Both the position numbers and the translations under genes were made by a program. Source: Bacteroidales bacterium (lineage in GTDB: Bacteria > Bacteroidota > Bacteroidia > Bacteroidales > Marinilabiliaceae). Taken from it: a stretch of 63,424 bases of DNA. Below are positions 33,646 to 43,002 of the stretch, one piece after another. The notes under the pieces were generated by a model that was not told where the DNA came from, did no database searches, and saw only the letters and a list, made by a program, of their open reading frames with translations. The stretch spans positions 1-63,424 of the forward strand of contig JAKSLF010000015.1 in NCBI GenBank assembly GCA_024401355.1. The letters are read 5' to 3'. Positions within the stretch are counted from its first letter, which is position 1. Every line of letters starts with the position of its first letter.

Positions 33646-36066
33646 ATGAGAGTCATAAAATTTGGTGGCACATCGATGGGAAGTGCCAAGAGCATAACAG
33701 AGGTTAAGCGAATAATCCTCAAGCATGACAAGCCAGTATGTGCAGTAGTTTCTGCAGTAGGTGGCGTGACAGATATGCTTGTGTCGGCAGCGACACTTGC
33801 TTCAAAAGGTGAGGACTACACATCGACCTTCAACGCTATAGTAAGCAAGCATGAAGCGATAGTCGCAGAGTTGTTCCCTGACACCAAGAGTGCGGTAGAG
33901 GCGTTGATGGCTCCTATATTTTCTGATTTGAGCAGTCTTTTGAAAGGTGTGAACCTCCTCAAGGAACTCAGTCCACGAAGCCTTGACACTATTTCGGGAT
34001 TTGGCGAGAAGTTGTCGAGCATGATATTGAGCCAGTTGATGCCAGGTGCAAAGTGGCATAACAGCCAGGAGCTGATAAAGACTCACAAGGTAGGTGGTCG
34101 CAGCCAGGTTATAGAAGACTTGACATACGCAAATGTGGCAGCGATAAAGAAAGACCTTGCTGAAGTGAACATCTTCCCAGGATTCATCTCATCGAACGAG
34201 AAGAATGAGCCTTCGACACTTGGACGTGGCGGTTCTGACTATACAGCAGCCTTGCTCGCAGCAGCACTTGATGCTGATGTGCTTGAGATTTGGACAGATG
34301 TCGATGGATTCATGTCGGCAGATCCACGAATCATAAGCCATGCTTACACACTTGACCATCTTACATACGCCGAGGCGATGGAGTTGTCGCACTTTGGCGC
34401 AAAAGTTATTTATCCACCAACAATACTTCCGGCATTGAAGAAGAATATTCCTATATATATAAAGAACACCTTCAATCCTACAGCAGAAGGAACTCTCATT
34501 GATGGTAATGAGAAGCAGAGTGCAAACAAGATTAAAGGCATATCGTCAATCAAGAACGTCAGCCTCTTGACATTGCAGGGCATAGGCATGGTAGGTGTTT
34601 CTGGTATTTCGATGAGACTTTTCAGAGCATTGGCTCCAGAATATATCAACGTCATATTGATATCTCAGGCATCGTCGGAGAACTCTATATCAATTGTCGT
34701 AGAGTCGAAGGAAGCGCAGCGTGCTGCCGAGCTTATCAATGCAGAGTTTGACCATGAGATAAATGCGGCTCGAGTACAGCCTGTAAGCATCGAGAACAAC
34801 ATGGCGGTTGTGGCAATCGTCGGTGACAAGATGAAGCACAACACAGGTGTGGCAGGAACACTCTTCAATGCTATTGGCAAGAATGGCATCAACATCTATG
34901 CAATAGCACAGGGTGCAGCCGAGGTGAATATCTCGTTTGTAGTGAAGGAAGAGGATTTGAAGAAGACATTGAGCGCAGTACACGACAACTTCTTCCTCAG
35001 CCACTATCAGCTCCTCCATATCTTCCTTGCTGGCGTAGGTACAGTTGGTGGAAAGTTGCTCGAGAAGATTCAGGCGCAGACAGAGAAGTTGCGTTATAAC
35101 GACAAGTTGCTCATTCGCATTGTTGGTGTTGCCAACTCGAAGAAGATGATACTTGACCCTCAGGGACTCAATCCTGAGACAATCAAGGCAGACCTTGAGA
35201 ACGGACAGCCATCGACTCCTCAGCTCTATGCAGAGGCAATCAAGGAGTTGAACCTCTCAAACAGCGTATTTGTTGACTGTACAGCATCGGCTGATGTCGC
35301 TTCGATTTATGATACAATGCTTGAGAATAACATAAACGTCGTTACGGCCAACAAGATAGCATCTTCATCGGCATACGACCACTACATGAAGCTCAAGAAG
35401 ACTGCAAAGGAGAAGGGTGTGAAGTTCCACTTTGAGACAAATGTGGGTGCAGCACTTCCTATCATTTCGCCAATCAACGACCTTATAAAGAGTGGCGACC
35501 GTATCGTGAAACTTGAGGCTGTGCTTTCGGGTACACTTAATTATATATGCAACGAACTTTCGGCAGACAAGCCTTTGAGTGTAGTCGTTGCTGAGGCTAA
35601 GGCAAAGGGATATAGCGAGCCAGATCCACGTATCGACTTGAGTGGTACGGACGTTGCCCGCAAGATTCTTATCCTTGCACGTGAAGCTGGTTACAAGCTC
35701 GAAATAGATGACATAGACAAGACTCCTTTCGTCCCACAGGAATATCTCGATACAAAGAGTGTTGATGAATTCATGGAGAAAGTAAAGCAGCTTGATGGTC
35801 AGTATGAGAAGATGCGTCAGGAGATAGCAGCAAAGGGTAATGCTTTGCGTTATGTGGCTACATTTGAGGACGGCAAGGCAAAGATAGGCTTCAAGGAAGT
35901 TACAAGCAAGGATCCTTTGTTCAACCTCGAAGGCAGCAACAATATCGTGCTTATCAATTCGGACAACTACAAGGCTCATCCAATGGAGGTCAAGGGCTAT
36001 GGAGCTGGTGCCGATGTTACAGCATCGGGTGTGTTTGCTGATGTGATAAAGGTGGCAAATCTCTAA
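33646..36066 (+). CDS. thrA: Bifunctional aspartate kinase / homoserine dehydrogenase I
   Basis: 806 residues. The kinase domain opens 'VIKFGGTSMGSAKSI' and has 'GRGGSDYTAALLAAALDA'. Two ACT-type regulatory domains lie around residues 310-450 ('VSLLTLQGIGMVGVSG', 'MAVVAIVGDKMKHNTGVAG'), giving probable threonine feedback control. The dehydrogenase starts near residue 460 with a Rossmann motif 'IFLAGVGTVGGKLLEKI' and has 'LEAVLSGTLNYICNEL'. It carries out the first and third steps from aspartate to threonine/methionine. In Bacteroides the kin genes thrA, ApgM-type kinase and thrC are adjacent; here thrA is followed by its own terminator and four other genes. Confidence 0.95.
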   Translation: MRVIKFGGTSMGSAKSITEVKRIILKHDKPVCAVVSAVGGVTDMLVSAATLASKGEDYTSTFNAIVSKHEAIVAELFPDTKSAVEALMAPIFSDLSSLLKGVNLLKELSPRSLDTISGFGEKLSSMILSQLMPGAKWHNSQELIKTHKVGGRSQVIEDLTYANVAAIKKDLAEVNIFPGFISSNEKNEPSTLGRGGSDYTAALLAAALDADVLEIWTDVDGFMSADPRIISHAYTLDHLTYAEAMELSHFGAKVIYPPTILPALKKNIPIYIKNTFNPTAEGTLIDGNEKQSANKIKGISSIKNVSLLTLQGIGMVGVSGISMRLFRALAPEYINVILISQASSENSISIVVESKEAQRAAELINAEFDHEINAARVQPVSIENNMAVVAIVGDKMKHNTGVAGTLFNAIGKNGINIYAIAQGAAEVNISFVVKEEDLKKTLSAVHDNFFLSHYQLLHIFLAGVGTVGGKLLEKIQAQTEKLRYNDKLLIRIVGVANSKKMILDPQGLNPETIKADLENGQPSTPQLYAEAIKELNLSNSVFVDCTASADVASIYDTMLENNINVVTANKIASSSAYDHYMKLKKTAKEKGVKFHFETNVGAALPIISPINDLIKSGDRIVKLEAVLSGTLNYICNELSADKPLSVVVAEAKAKGYSEPDPRIDLSGTDVARKILILAREAGYKLEIDDIDKTPFVPQEYLDTKSVDEFMEKVKQLDGQYEKMRQEIAAKGNALRYVATFEDGKAKIGFKEVTSKDPLFNLEGSNNIVLINSDNYKAHPMEVKGYGAGADVTASGVFADVIKVANL

Positions 36067-36088
36067 ATAGAGAATACATACAAAAAGA

Positions 36089-36114
36089 AAAAGGCGTCGA
36101 AATGACGCCTTTTG
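36089..36114 (+). terminator. Terminator after thrA
   Basis: 10-bp perfect stem AAAAGGCGTC/GACGCCTTTT with a 5-base loop. It lies over the earliest possible start of the next frame (36102), which supports the later start at 36162. Confidence 0.85.
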
Positions 36115-36161
36115 CGGTTATAATAACAGATTGTTTTGTAGTGAGAAATCGCAGAGTCATA

Positions 36162-37700
36162 ATGTGCATAATGCTTCTGTTTTCAATTTTGAGAATAGAA
36201 GCTGTCGGGAAATGGGCTGTTGGGGATCTTGTAGATCCGTACACTCAGGACAGCACGTGTTATGTGCTTGATGACTTGGATTATTTGTCTGCAGGCAGTC
36301 GTGATTCCATAAATGAGATATGTGCTGCATTGAGAATCGATGCAGACTTAGAGACCGCAGTGGTGCTGCTTGACGAATTGGATGGTGACGTATTTGACTT
36401 TGCCTGTGAGCTTTATGAACATTGGGGACTAGGTAAAAATGACAGGGGATTGTTGTTACTCTTGGTGATGGAGCAGCATGATTGGCGATTTGTTACAGGT
36501 TATGGTGCAGAGGCCGATTTGCCGGATGCCTTGTTGGGTAACATAGGAAATGATATAATGGTTCCTTACATGCGCGATGGGGATTATGGTGGTGGTATAT
36601 GTGCCGGCTTGGAGGATATATACCTGGTATTGACAGATGAGGAATATAAGTCGGGGACGTATGGAGTGGTATACGATGCAGAAAATGATAGTCTTGAAAA
36701 TCAGTCTTATGGATATGTTTTGACGAATAATGATTCTAATTACGACAATGGGTGGGGAGACGCGATGTTAGAGATTTGGATTGTTATATTCATTTTCGGA
36801 GGTACTGTGATGTCGATATATAAGTCGTCGAAAGGATCGTTATCGAGTATAAAGGCTGAGAAGGTGTCGAAAGTTGTCAGTGAAAATCAATATGGTGAAA
36901 TTCGATTGGGTCTGAATAAGAATTATAAAGATTGGAGTGTCTGGAATTCCGGTGCCGGTTGTCTGCGATTTTTAGTTGTTGACTTTGGGTTTATAATAGT
37001 CGTGATGATGGCATACGATGGTGGCGGATTAATGGTGCTTGTGGGATTGTTGATTTATTTGACGGTTATTGCCGTTGTGTGGCGTTTGACTGCGATGTAC
37101 AAGATGAAAAAAAGTAATGATTTGTTGCAAAAGTATGCGCATACGAAGGCAATGATGGATAGTGGGCCGATGAAACTATTTCGTTGGATAGCTCCGCATA
37201 TTGCGGGTCCGTATTATGTTCATTTGGAGGAGTCGCAGGAAAATCAGGGAAAGGAGTTGTTGAGGTGTCCGATATGTGAAGGCGAGTTGAAGAAGAGTGA
37301 AGAAACCAGATACAGACCATCGGGAGTAGGGTTGTATGAGGTGGAACATGATATAATGAAATGTGAGATGCATGAATGTGCTGAGGGGCACACTGTTGGA
37401 GTGTATATGCCAGGCAAGTCATATTTTAAATATGTAAAAACGTGTGATAATTGTGGCGGTCATACATGTACAAAATCTGTGCGTGTGACAAAAGATCCGA
37501 CCTATTCAGAGACGGGTGAGAAGATTGTGACCTATAAGTGTGAATATTGCAATACGGAGAAGGAACAATTGGAGCTGATTTCAATATTGACGCGATCGTC
37601 GAGTGGTGGTGGCGGCGGTTATTCTTCTGGTGGCTATTCTGGTGGTGGAAGTCGCGGTGGCGGTCGTTCCGGCGGTGGTGGTGCCGGTGGCCGATGGTAA
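36162..37700 (+). CDS. TPM-domain (YgcG-like) membrane protein with zinc-ribbon-like segments and Gly-rich tail
   Basis: 512 residues from ATG 36162. A hydrophobic leader precedes a TPM domain (residues about 25-165): 'YVLDDLDYLSAGSRDSIN', 'LGKNDRGLLLLLVMEQHDWRF', 'GYGAEADLPDALLGNI'. Then come a membrane helix ('IVIFIFGGTVMSIY'), two more helices ('FGFIIVVMMAYDGGGLMVLV'), Cys pairs CPICEG, CDNCGG and CEYC in a ribbon-like C-terminal part, and a terminal Gly/Ser stretch ending GGAGGRW typical of TPM proteins. The TPM domain is linked to photosystem repair or phosphatase activity in plants; the bacterial role is unclear, probably envelope protein quality control. Confidence 0.78.
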   Translation: MCIMLLFSILRIEAVGKWAVGDLVDPYTQDSTCYVLDDLDYLSAGSRDSINEICAALRIDADLETAVVLLDELDGDVFDFACELYEHWGLGKNDRGLLLLLVMEQHDWRFVTGYGAEADLPDALLGNIGNDIMVPYMRDGDYGGGICAGLEDIYLVLTDEEYKSGTYGVVYDAENDSLENQSYGYVLTNNDSNYDNGWGDAMLEIWIVIFIFGGTVMSIYKSSKGSLSSIKAEKVSKVVSENQYGEIRLGLNKNYKDWSVWNSGAGCLRFLVVDFGFIIVVMMAYDGGGLMVLVGLLIYLTVIAVVWRLTAMYKMKKSNDLLQKYAHTKAMMDSGPMKLFRWIAPHIAGPYYVHLEESQENQGKELLRCPICEGELKKSEETRYRPSGVGLYEVEHDIMKCEMHECAEGHTVGVYMPGKSYFKYVKTCDNCGGHTCTKSVRVTKDPTYSETGEKIVTYKCEYCNTEKEQLELISILTRSSSGGGGGYSSGGYSGGGSRGGGRSGGGGAGGRW

Positions 37701-37732
37701 GAGTAGAATAATACATATATTAGTAAACATAG

Positions 37733-38708
37733 ATGAGAAAGCATTTGAAGAGATTGACGTTGTTGCATTCGAACGATATGCATGGTGACTTCTTAGCTGA
37801 GGAAGTTGATCAGCAGCTAGTAGGAGGAGTGTCCATGTTGTCGGGTTATGTAGGAAGAGTGCGTGAGGAAGAGAAGAACGTGCTATATTGCATAGCGGGT
37901 GATATGTTTCGTGGGAGTGTGATAGATGCAGAGTATAAGGGAATTTCGACAATAGAGATAATGAATATGTTGTCGCCGGATGTGGTTGCGGTGGGCAATC
38001 ATGAGATGGATTATGGTGTTCCTCATTTGTGTAGAGATAAATGACGATAATTGTCCGAAAGATACAGCAGTAGAGGAATTGATATGTAATTATAAGCGTG
38101 TTACCGATGTAAAATATAATCGAGTGGTTACGCGTTTTAAGAAATGCTTGACTCATCCTTCAAGAACATCGGAAACATAGTTGGGAAATATGTGGGCAGA
38201 TATATTGTGTGAGAGTTTGGGTGTTGATGTGATGTTGATGGGTTCTGGTGCTTTGCGTTTGGATAAACTTGGTCCGATTGTGACGTATGCAGATTTGTTG
38301 GCATGTTATCCATATGATGAGTCGATATATCAGTTTTCGTTGACAGGAAGGCAGTTTAAACAGATGATGCGTCATGTGTTGCGTGATGAAATGTGGCAGG
38401 GAGAACATTGTGAGTTTTATCAAATGTCGAGAGGAGTGGAGATTCATTATTCGTGCAGAGAACATGAATTTAAGAGATTTGATTTTAATGGCGAGCCATT
38501 GAAAGATGATGAAACGTTGACCAGGGCATTCGCGAAATATCATTTTCTTAATTTTGAGGAATTTACGTCACTTAGATTATCAGATGTAGAGCGAATATCA
38601 AAACCAAGAGTTATATCGATATCGTGTTTTCAGATTATAGAGGAGTATCTTTCGACCCATCAGCTACTTACTGCAGATATTGAGGGACGAATAGTTGTAG
38701 AGAAATAG
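37733..38708 (+). pseudogene. Decayed UshA-like 5'-nucleotidase (internal deletion, frameshift and nonsense codon)
   Basis: The 5' part (37733-38044) encodes the start of a metallophosphoesterase: 'LTLLHSNDMHGDF', 'YCIAGDMFRGS' and 'VAVGNHEMDYGVPHL', then stops. In another frame, from about 38030 to the end, the C-terminal domain resumes ('ELICNYKRVTDVKYNRVVTRF', 'THPSRTSE', then 'LGNMWADILCESLGVDVMLMGSGALRLDKLG'), with a TAG at 38178-38180 where a Glu codon is expected. The region that should join HEMDYGVPHL to the second domain, well over 100 residues in the family, is missing. So there are at least three lesions: a deletion with frameshift near 38030, and the nonsense codon. No initiation signal rescues the C-terminal part, though ATG 38190 could start a fragment. 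Confidence 0.88.
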
Positions 38709-38726
38709 AAAATTGTACAATAAATA

Positions 38727-38759
38727 AATTAGGGAGGCTATTGATTAGCCTCCCTAATT
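38727..38759. terminator. Bidirectional terminator between convergent genes
   Basis: 14-bp stem (38727-38740 with 38746-38759), 5-base loop, AT-rich feet on both sides. It serves the nucleotidase pseudogene and the TMEM43-like gene. Confidence 0.85.
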
Positions 38760-38783
38760 GTATGAGTGATAATGTTGTGATCG

Positions 38784-40028
38784 TTAATTGTTCTCTGTAG
38801 AAACTGGTGCACTAGCCTCTTGTGCTATAACCTGATTGTCGGTTTGTGGCGCTTTATTTTTGCCCTTGACAATATACAGTACTGTGATAATCACAGCAAC
38901 GCCAAGTATGCATCCAGCGAGAATAGGACGATAAGCAATCCATGCTATGCCAATAATGAGCAGAGACCATGTAGTTCCGAGGACTTTGCTTACGAGACCA
39001 ACTCCCCAATTTAAAATGTTTGCAACAAAAGGAACAACCTTGAAGATGGTTGACAAAATGCTGAATATACTCTTGAATGCCATGCAGATAACAATCCATC
39101 CGACAATACGTAAGATCCATAAGAAAATCTTATTAGCTTCCTGCTCTGATTCGAACATTTGGTCCATGCTTATGGCGCCCATTTTAATGGCGCTAAGCGT
39201 CTTGCCGTTCTTTGCTGTAAATGATTCGAATGTATCTCCCTTCACCTGTGCGAGGATTGATACGATGCCAGGGTTGACTTGTGTAAAAGTTACTCTTACG
39301 TCACCGATCTGTGGAGAATTGGGGTTACGTCCAAAGTAAACGACATTATCGTTGATATGTACGAAATTGTCGTTTTGTGCTTTCATAGTCTGACGAATAT
39401 TACTGTTCCATTTATCGATAACAGACTGGTTGATTTTGACATTCGTTGCAGAGTTGTCTGAAATACCATTAGTAAGTGAACTGTTAAGATGATATCCTCC
39501 AAAAGAGACATTTTGCGCAACACAGCTCTTGTCTTCAAAATTCATAAGAGTTATGTTCTTGTATGAAGTTGCATTAGAGCCGTGGAAAGACGAAGAATTA
39601 ACAGGTGTACGAACCCATTCTACTTTGCATGTGTAAGTCTTGGTTGTCTCTTCACTTCCGCCCAGCTTGTCTTTAGATTCTGTTTGACAATCTTCGACGT
39701 ATTGATAATATTCGACCTTGCGGTCGAGTTTGATAGCTGTTGCCGATACTCCGAAATCAGTATCAGTTAGTACATCTTTTGTTGTTGCATTAGCAGTAGC
39801 GTGAATGAGTTTGCCATTGAGAGCTGGATCAACATTTTCTACATTCTCGACGTGTACAGCAACATCCTGTGCTTCTTCAAGCATAGTTGCAGTTTTTACT
39901 GCTCGACCTTCGTTCCACCAAAGGAGACATGTTCCAGCTACGAATAAGATTATTCCTGACTTGATGCCACCGGCAGAGCGTTTTACTCGTGTGCCGTAGC
40001 TTGTTGTGGTAGTTTCTGTGACTGCCAT
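38784..40028 (-). CDS. TMEM43/LUMA family membrane protein
   Basis: 414 residues. An N-terminal Tyr/Thr region and helix 'GGIKSGIILFVAGTCLLWWNEGRAVKT' carry the 'NEGR' signature of the TMEM43 (DUF1625) family. A large periplasmic beta-rich part follows, and the C-terminus has several helices ('IFLWILRIVGWIVICMAFKSIFSIL', 'SLLIIGIAWIAYRPILAGCILGVAVIITVLY', shown here in part). The bacterial function is unknown; in animals the family lies in the inner nuclear membrane. It is convergent with the TPM/nucleotidase pair. A co-function with the TPM protein is only a guess from position. Confidence 0.8.
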   Translation of the reverse strand: MAVTETTTTSYGTRVKRSAGGIKSGIILFVAGTCLLWWNEGRAVKTATMLEEAQDVAVHVENVENVDPALNGKLIHATANATTKDVLTDTDFGVSATAIKLDRKVEYYQYVEDCQTESKDKLGGSEETTKTYTCKVEWVRTPVNSSSFHGSNATSYKNITLMNFEDKSCVAQNVSFGGYHLNSSLTNGISDNSATNVKINQSVIDKWNSNIRQTMKAQNDNFVHINDNVVYFGRNPNSPQIGDVRVTFTQVNPGIVSILAQVKGDTFESFTAKNGKTLSAIKMGAISMDQMFESEQEANKIFLWILRIVGWIVICMAFKSIFSILSTIFKVVPFVANILNWGVGLVSKVLGTTWSLLIIGIAWIAYRPILAGCILGVAVIITVLYIVKGKNKAPQTDNQVIAQEASAPVSTENN

Positions 40029-40071
40029 GATATTAGTTTTAATTAAGCGTTTTCTATATGTTTAATATTCG

Positions 40072-40079
40072 CAAATATA
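40072..40079 (-). promoter_or_regulatory. -7 box for the TMEM43-like gene (minus strand)
   Basis: TATATTTG on the minus strand, with TTTG 19 bp upstream, 43 bp before the ATG. Confidence 0.55.
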
Positions 40080-40130
40080 TGGAAAACTTTATCATCAACA
40101 AAATGTTTGCTTGTATCTTCGTATGTCAAC

Positions 40131-41576
40131 TTATTGCTGAGCCTTTATCGGTTTGATTCTTTTGAAATTCCCCCAATACTCTGCCTTTTTGTAAAGGTCT
40201 ATACTTTCGGATGGAACGTACAGAGTTGTTTTTACCGTTCCCCTGAATGGTGGACCATTGTGGTCGGTCAGAACCGGCGGTATTGATGAGTGAATGGTGA
40301 CCGATGACAAAGCGCTGCAGTCTGAAAAAATGTAGTAGCCGCCTATGCTGTCAACTCCACTAGGTATTGTTATGTTGTTGATGGCAGAGCATCCAATGAA
40401 GGCAAAATCGTCTATGACTTTGACGCTGTCGGGAATAGAAATTGAAGCCAATGACTTGCAGTTGTCGAAAAGGCCAAAGTTGATTCGTCGCAGGTTTTGA
40501 GGCAGAGTAATGCTGGCGAGATGTTCGCAACCCGAGAAAGCTCCAGACGCAATAGCTGTTATGTTGTCGGGGAGTGCAATCTCTGTCATCTTTTTACTTT
40601 CAAAGAAAGCAGATTTGCCAATTGTTGTGACGTCGGATGGAATTGTCGAATAGTTACATCCGGCAACTAAAGTGTTTGTTGCAGTATGAATAATGGCATT
40701 GCAATTGTTGCGTGAGTCGAATGTGGAGTTGGCTCTGTCGACATTTATTGTCGTTAGTGAGTTGCAGTTAGCAAATGCCCGTTCGCCGATGGTTGACGTT
40801 GACGAAGGAATTGTGATAGATGTGATAGAGTCGCATCCATAGAACGCTTCTTCCGCAATCTCGACAAGTGTATTGGGCAAAGTTACAGATGTTATTCCGC
40901 TGCATTTGTAGAAAGCCATTTCACGTATTTCGGTCAATCCTTCAGGGAGCACAATATGTCCTTTGATTCTGCTGCATTGGAATGCACTATAACATATTGA
41001 CGAAATGCCGTGTGGAATCTTTGTGTTGCGGCAGCCGAGCATTAGTGAATTGTCTGACTTGTCGATTATGGCATTGCAGTTGTCGCGTGAATCGTAGTTG
41101 TTATTGTCAGCATCAACCTCGATGTGTTGTATGCCTGTGCACATGGTGAATGCTTCTGGCATTATAGAATCTATCGATGCCGTAATGATGAGAGTGTCGA
41201 TAGAGTGGCACTCGCCGAAAGCCTCTCGTCCGATATATGTCAACTTGCTGTTGAATGAAGGAGAGTGCAGATTGTGGCAATTGTAAAAAGCGAGATACTC
41301 TATTCTAGTAAGTGTTGAAGGGAAAGTTATTGATTTGAGTGATGGGCAATCGGCAAAAGCTCCACTTCCTATTGTAGTTACTCCTTCGCTGATGACAATC
41401 CTGTTGATCTTGCTGCGATATCGATGCCATGGGTATTCGTCGAGATTGATGGCTTGAATGTTATCTTTCAAAGTTAGAGTTCCATCGTCTGAAAGTGACC
41501 ATTGGGCAGAAGTCAAAGTAGTACACGAAGCTAGTGTAAATAAAATGGAGACTATGGATAGTATTTTGTTGATCAT
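40131..41576 (-). CDS. BspA-type leucine-rich repeat lipoprotein
   Basis: ATG 41576 gives a lipoprotein signal (MINKILSIVSILFTLASC); the frame extends 6 codons upstream. The mature protein of about 463 residues is a series of LRR_5 units ('ITIPSSTSTIGERAFANCNSLTTI' type) with recurring 'NNYDSRDNCNAIIDKSDNSLMLGC' loops that appear twice ('NSTFDSRNNCNAIIHTATNTLVAGC'; each given in part). A short C-terminal segment 'LYVPSESIDLYKKAEYWGNFKRI' closes the fold. No sorting domain: anchoring is by lipid, unlike the other LRR protein in the window. Likely surface binding protein. Confidence 0.8.
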   Translation of the reverse strand: MINKILSIVSILFTLASCTTLTSAQWSLSDDGTLTLKDNIQAINLDEYPWHRYRSKINRIVISEGVTTIGSGAFADCPSLKSITFPSTLTRIEYLAFYNCHNLHSPSFNSKLTYIGREAFGECHSIDTLIITASIDSIMPEAFTMCTGIQHIEVDADNNNYDSRDNCNAIIDKSDNSLMLGCRNTKIPHGISSICYSAFQCSRIKGHIVLPEGLTEIREMAFYKCSGITSVTLPNTLVEIAEEAFYGCDSITSITIPSSTSTIGERAFANCNSLTTINVDRANSTFDSRNNCNAIIHTATNTLVAGCNYSTIPSDVTTIGKSAFFESKKMTEIALPDNITAIASGAFSGCEHLASITLPQNLRRINFGLFDNCKSLASISIPDSVKVIDDFAFIGCSAINNITIPSGVDSIGGYYIFSDCSALSSVTIHSSIPPVLTDHNGPPFRGTVKTTLYVPSESIDLYKKAEYWGNFKRIKPIKAQQ

Positions 41577-41706
41577 TATATATGTCTGTTTCAATTGTTC
41601 AATGCGTAAAGTTATGAAAAAATGTAGATATCTACGAAGTGCTACTTATAATTAATTAAAAACATATTTACTTGCGGTTGCATTTTTGTCAAATAGTTGG
41701 TTTGTA

Positions 41707-41738
41707 TTGTGATTTATACAAAAAAAAGTGTATTTTTG
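41707..41738 (+). promoter_or_regulatory. Promoter for the apgM-thrC unit
   Basis: -7 box TATTTTTG at 41731-41738, TTG at 41707-41709, 21-bp spacer; ATG 23 bp downstream of the box. Confidence 0.6.
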
Positions 41739-41761
41739 CAGTCGATTTGACACATTGACTG

Positions 41762-42967
41762 ATGAAATATTTAGTAATACTTACAGATGGTGCTGCCGAT
41801 GAGCCAATAGCTGAGCTCGGCGGTAAAACAGTCTTTCAGGCTGCAAAGAAACCTAATATAGATGCACTGGCAAAAAATGGCTGTAGCGGAATGTTGAAAA
41901 CCGTGCCAGACTCTCTACATCCTGGTAGTGAGGTTGCCAACATGACAATCATGGGCTATGAGACAGAGAAGTTGTATCAGGGCCGTGGAGTGCTCGAAGC
42001 AGCAGCGATTGGCATTGATTTTGAGCCAACCGACCTTGTTATGCGATGCAACATCTGTACTGTCAATGATGGTATTCTTGTCAACCACTCTGGTGGACAT
42101 ATTTCGACAGAGGATGCCGGACAGTTGATAGAGCTCTTGAATGAGAAGCTCGCAGACGACAGAGTACGTTTTTACAAGGGCGTTTCATATCGCCATATAC
42201 TCATAATCAAAGGTGGAAAGAACGATTTCTCGATGACTCCACCTCACGATGTCCCTGGTTCGCCAGTTGACAAGGTTATGCCAAAGCCAAACAATGGCAA
42301 GTCGGATACCTGTGATCTTATCTGTGACCTTATGCGTCGCAGTCAGGCAATCCTTGAAGAGCATCCTATCAACAAGGCACGTAAGGCAGCTGGCAAGCCG
42401 ATGGCCAACCACATCTGGCCATGGTCGGCTGGTTTCAAGCCATCGATGCCTACAATTCAGCAGATGTATCCACAGATCAAGACAGGTTCAGTTATCTCGG
42501 CAGTCGATTTGATATTCGGTATAGGTCGTCTTGGCGGACTTAAGCCAGTCATGGTCGAAGGCGCAACAGGTCTGTACAATACAAATTTCGAAGGCAAGGC
42601 TAAGGCTGCAATCGAGGCTTTGAAGAGTGATGACTACGTATATCTCCACATGGAGGCTCCAGACGAAGCAGGACATGAGGGCGATGTTAAGTTGAAGGTG
42701 CAGACCATAGAGGATATCGACAAGAAAGTGGTTGGTCCGATTATGGAAGCAATCAAGACGATGGATGAACCTGTATGTGTGGCATTGTTGCCTGACCATC
42801 CAACTCCATGTGCAATCAAGACTCATACTAGAGCGGACATACCATTCATATTGTGCAAGCCTGGCATGAAACCAGATGCAGTCGATAAATATGATGAGGA
42901 GTCTGCAAAGAAGGGTAGTCTTGGTCGTCTTGTCTTGACTGAGTTCATGCAGAAGATGATGGAATAA
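41762..42967 (+). CDS. ApgM-type cofactor-independent phosphoglycerate mutase homologue, proposed homoserine kinase
   Basis: 401 residues of the archaeal-type iPGM/alkaline-phosphatase superfamily: 'YLVILTDGAADEPIAELGGKT' (metal Asp), 'PGSEVANMTIMGYE' (nucleophile Ser region), 'ILVNHSGGHISTEDA', 'VYLHMEAPDEAGHEGD' and 'VALLPDHPTPCAIKTHTRADIP' (DH/H metal ligands). In Bacteroidota this gene sits between thrA and thrC and is proposed to be the missing homoserine kinase, replacing ThrB. Here it precedes thrC by 35 bp, consistent with that role. Confidence 0.85.
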   Translation: MKYLVILTDGAADEPIAELGGKTVFQAAKKPNIDALAKNGCSGMLKTVPDSLHPGSEVANMTIMGYETEKLYQGRGVLEAAAIGIDFEPTDLVMRCNICTVNDGILVNHSGGHISTEDAGQLIELLNEKLADDRVRFYKGVSYRHILIIKGGKNDFSMTPPHDVPGSPVDKVMPKPNNGKSDTCDLICDLMRRSQAILEEHPINKARKAAGKPMANHIWPWSAGFKPSMPTIQQMYPQIKTGSVISAVDLIFGIGRLGGLKPVMVEGATGLYNTNFEGKAKAAIEALKSDDYVYLHMEAPDEAGHEGDVKLKVQTIEDIDKKVVGPIMEAIKTMDEPVCVALLPDHPTPCAIKTHTRADIPFILCKPGMKPDAVDKYDEESAKKGSLGRLVLTEFMQKMME

Positions 42968-43002
42968 TTACGAATAACGAAAATACGAATTACGAATATA
43001 TC
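42968..43002. repeat. Short TACGAAT-type repeats between apgM and thrC
   Basis: Four close copies of (T)ACGAA(T/A) in 31 bases (ttacgaataacgaaaatacg and onward). No hairpin with a T-run, so it does not look like a terminator. Confidence 0.5.

Noticed and set aside
36102-36161. Earlier start for the TPM-domain protein
   Set aside because: It lies in the loop of the thrA terminator hairpin; ATG 36162 gives the better leader.
37980-38180. Small separate gene between the two nucleotidase pieces
   Set aside because: It is in the same frame as the C-terminal nucleotidase piece and carries family residues (NYKRVTD.KYNRV.TRF), so it belongs to the pseudogene.
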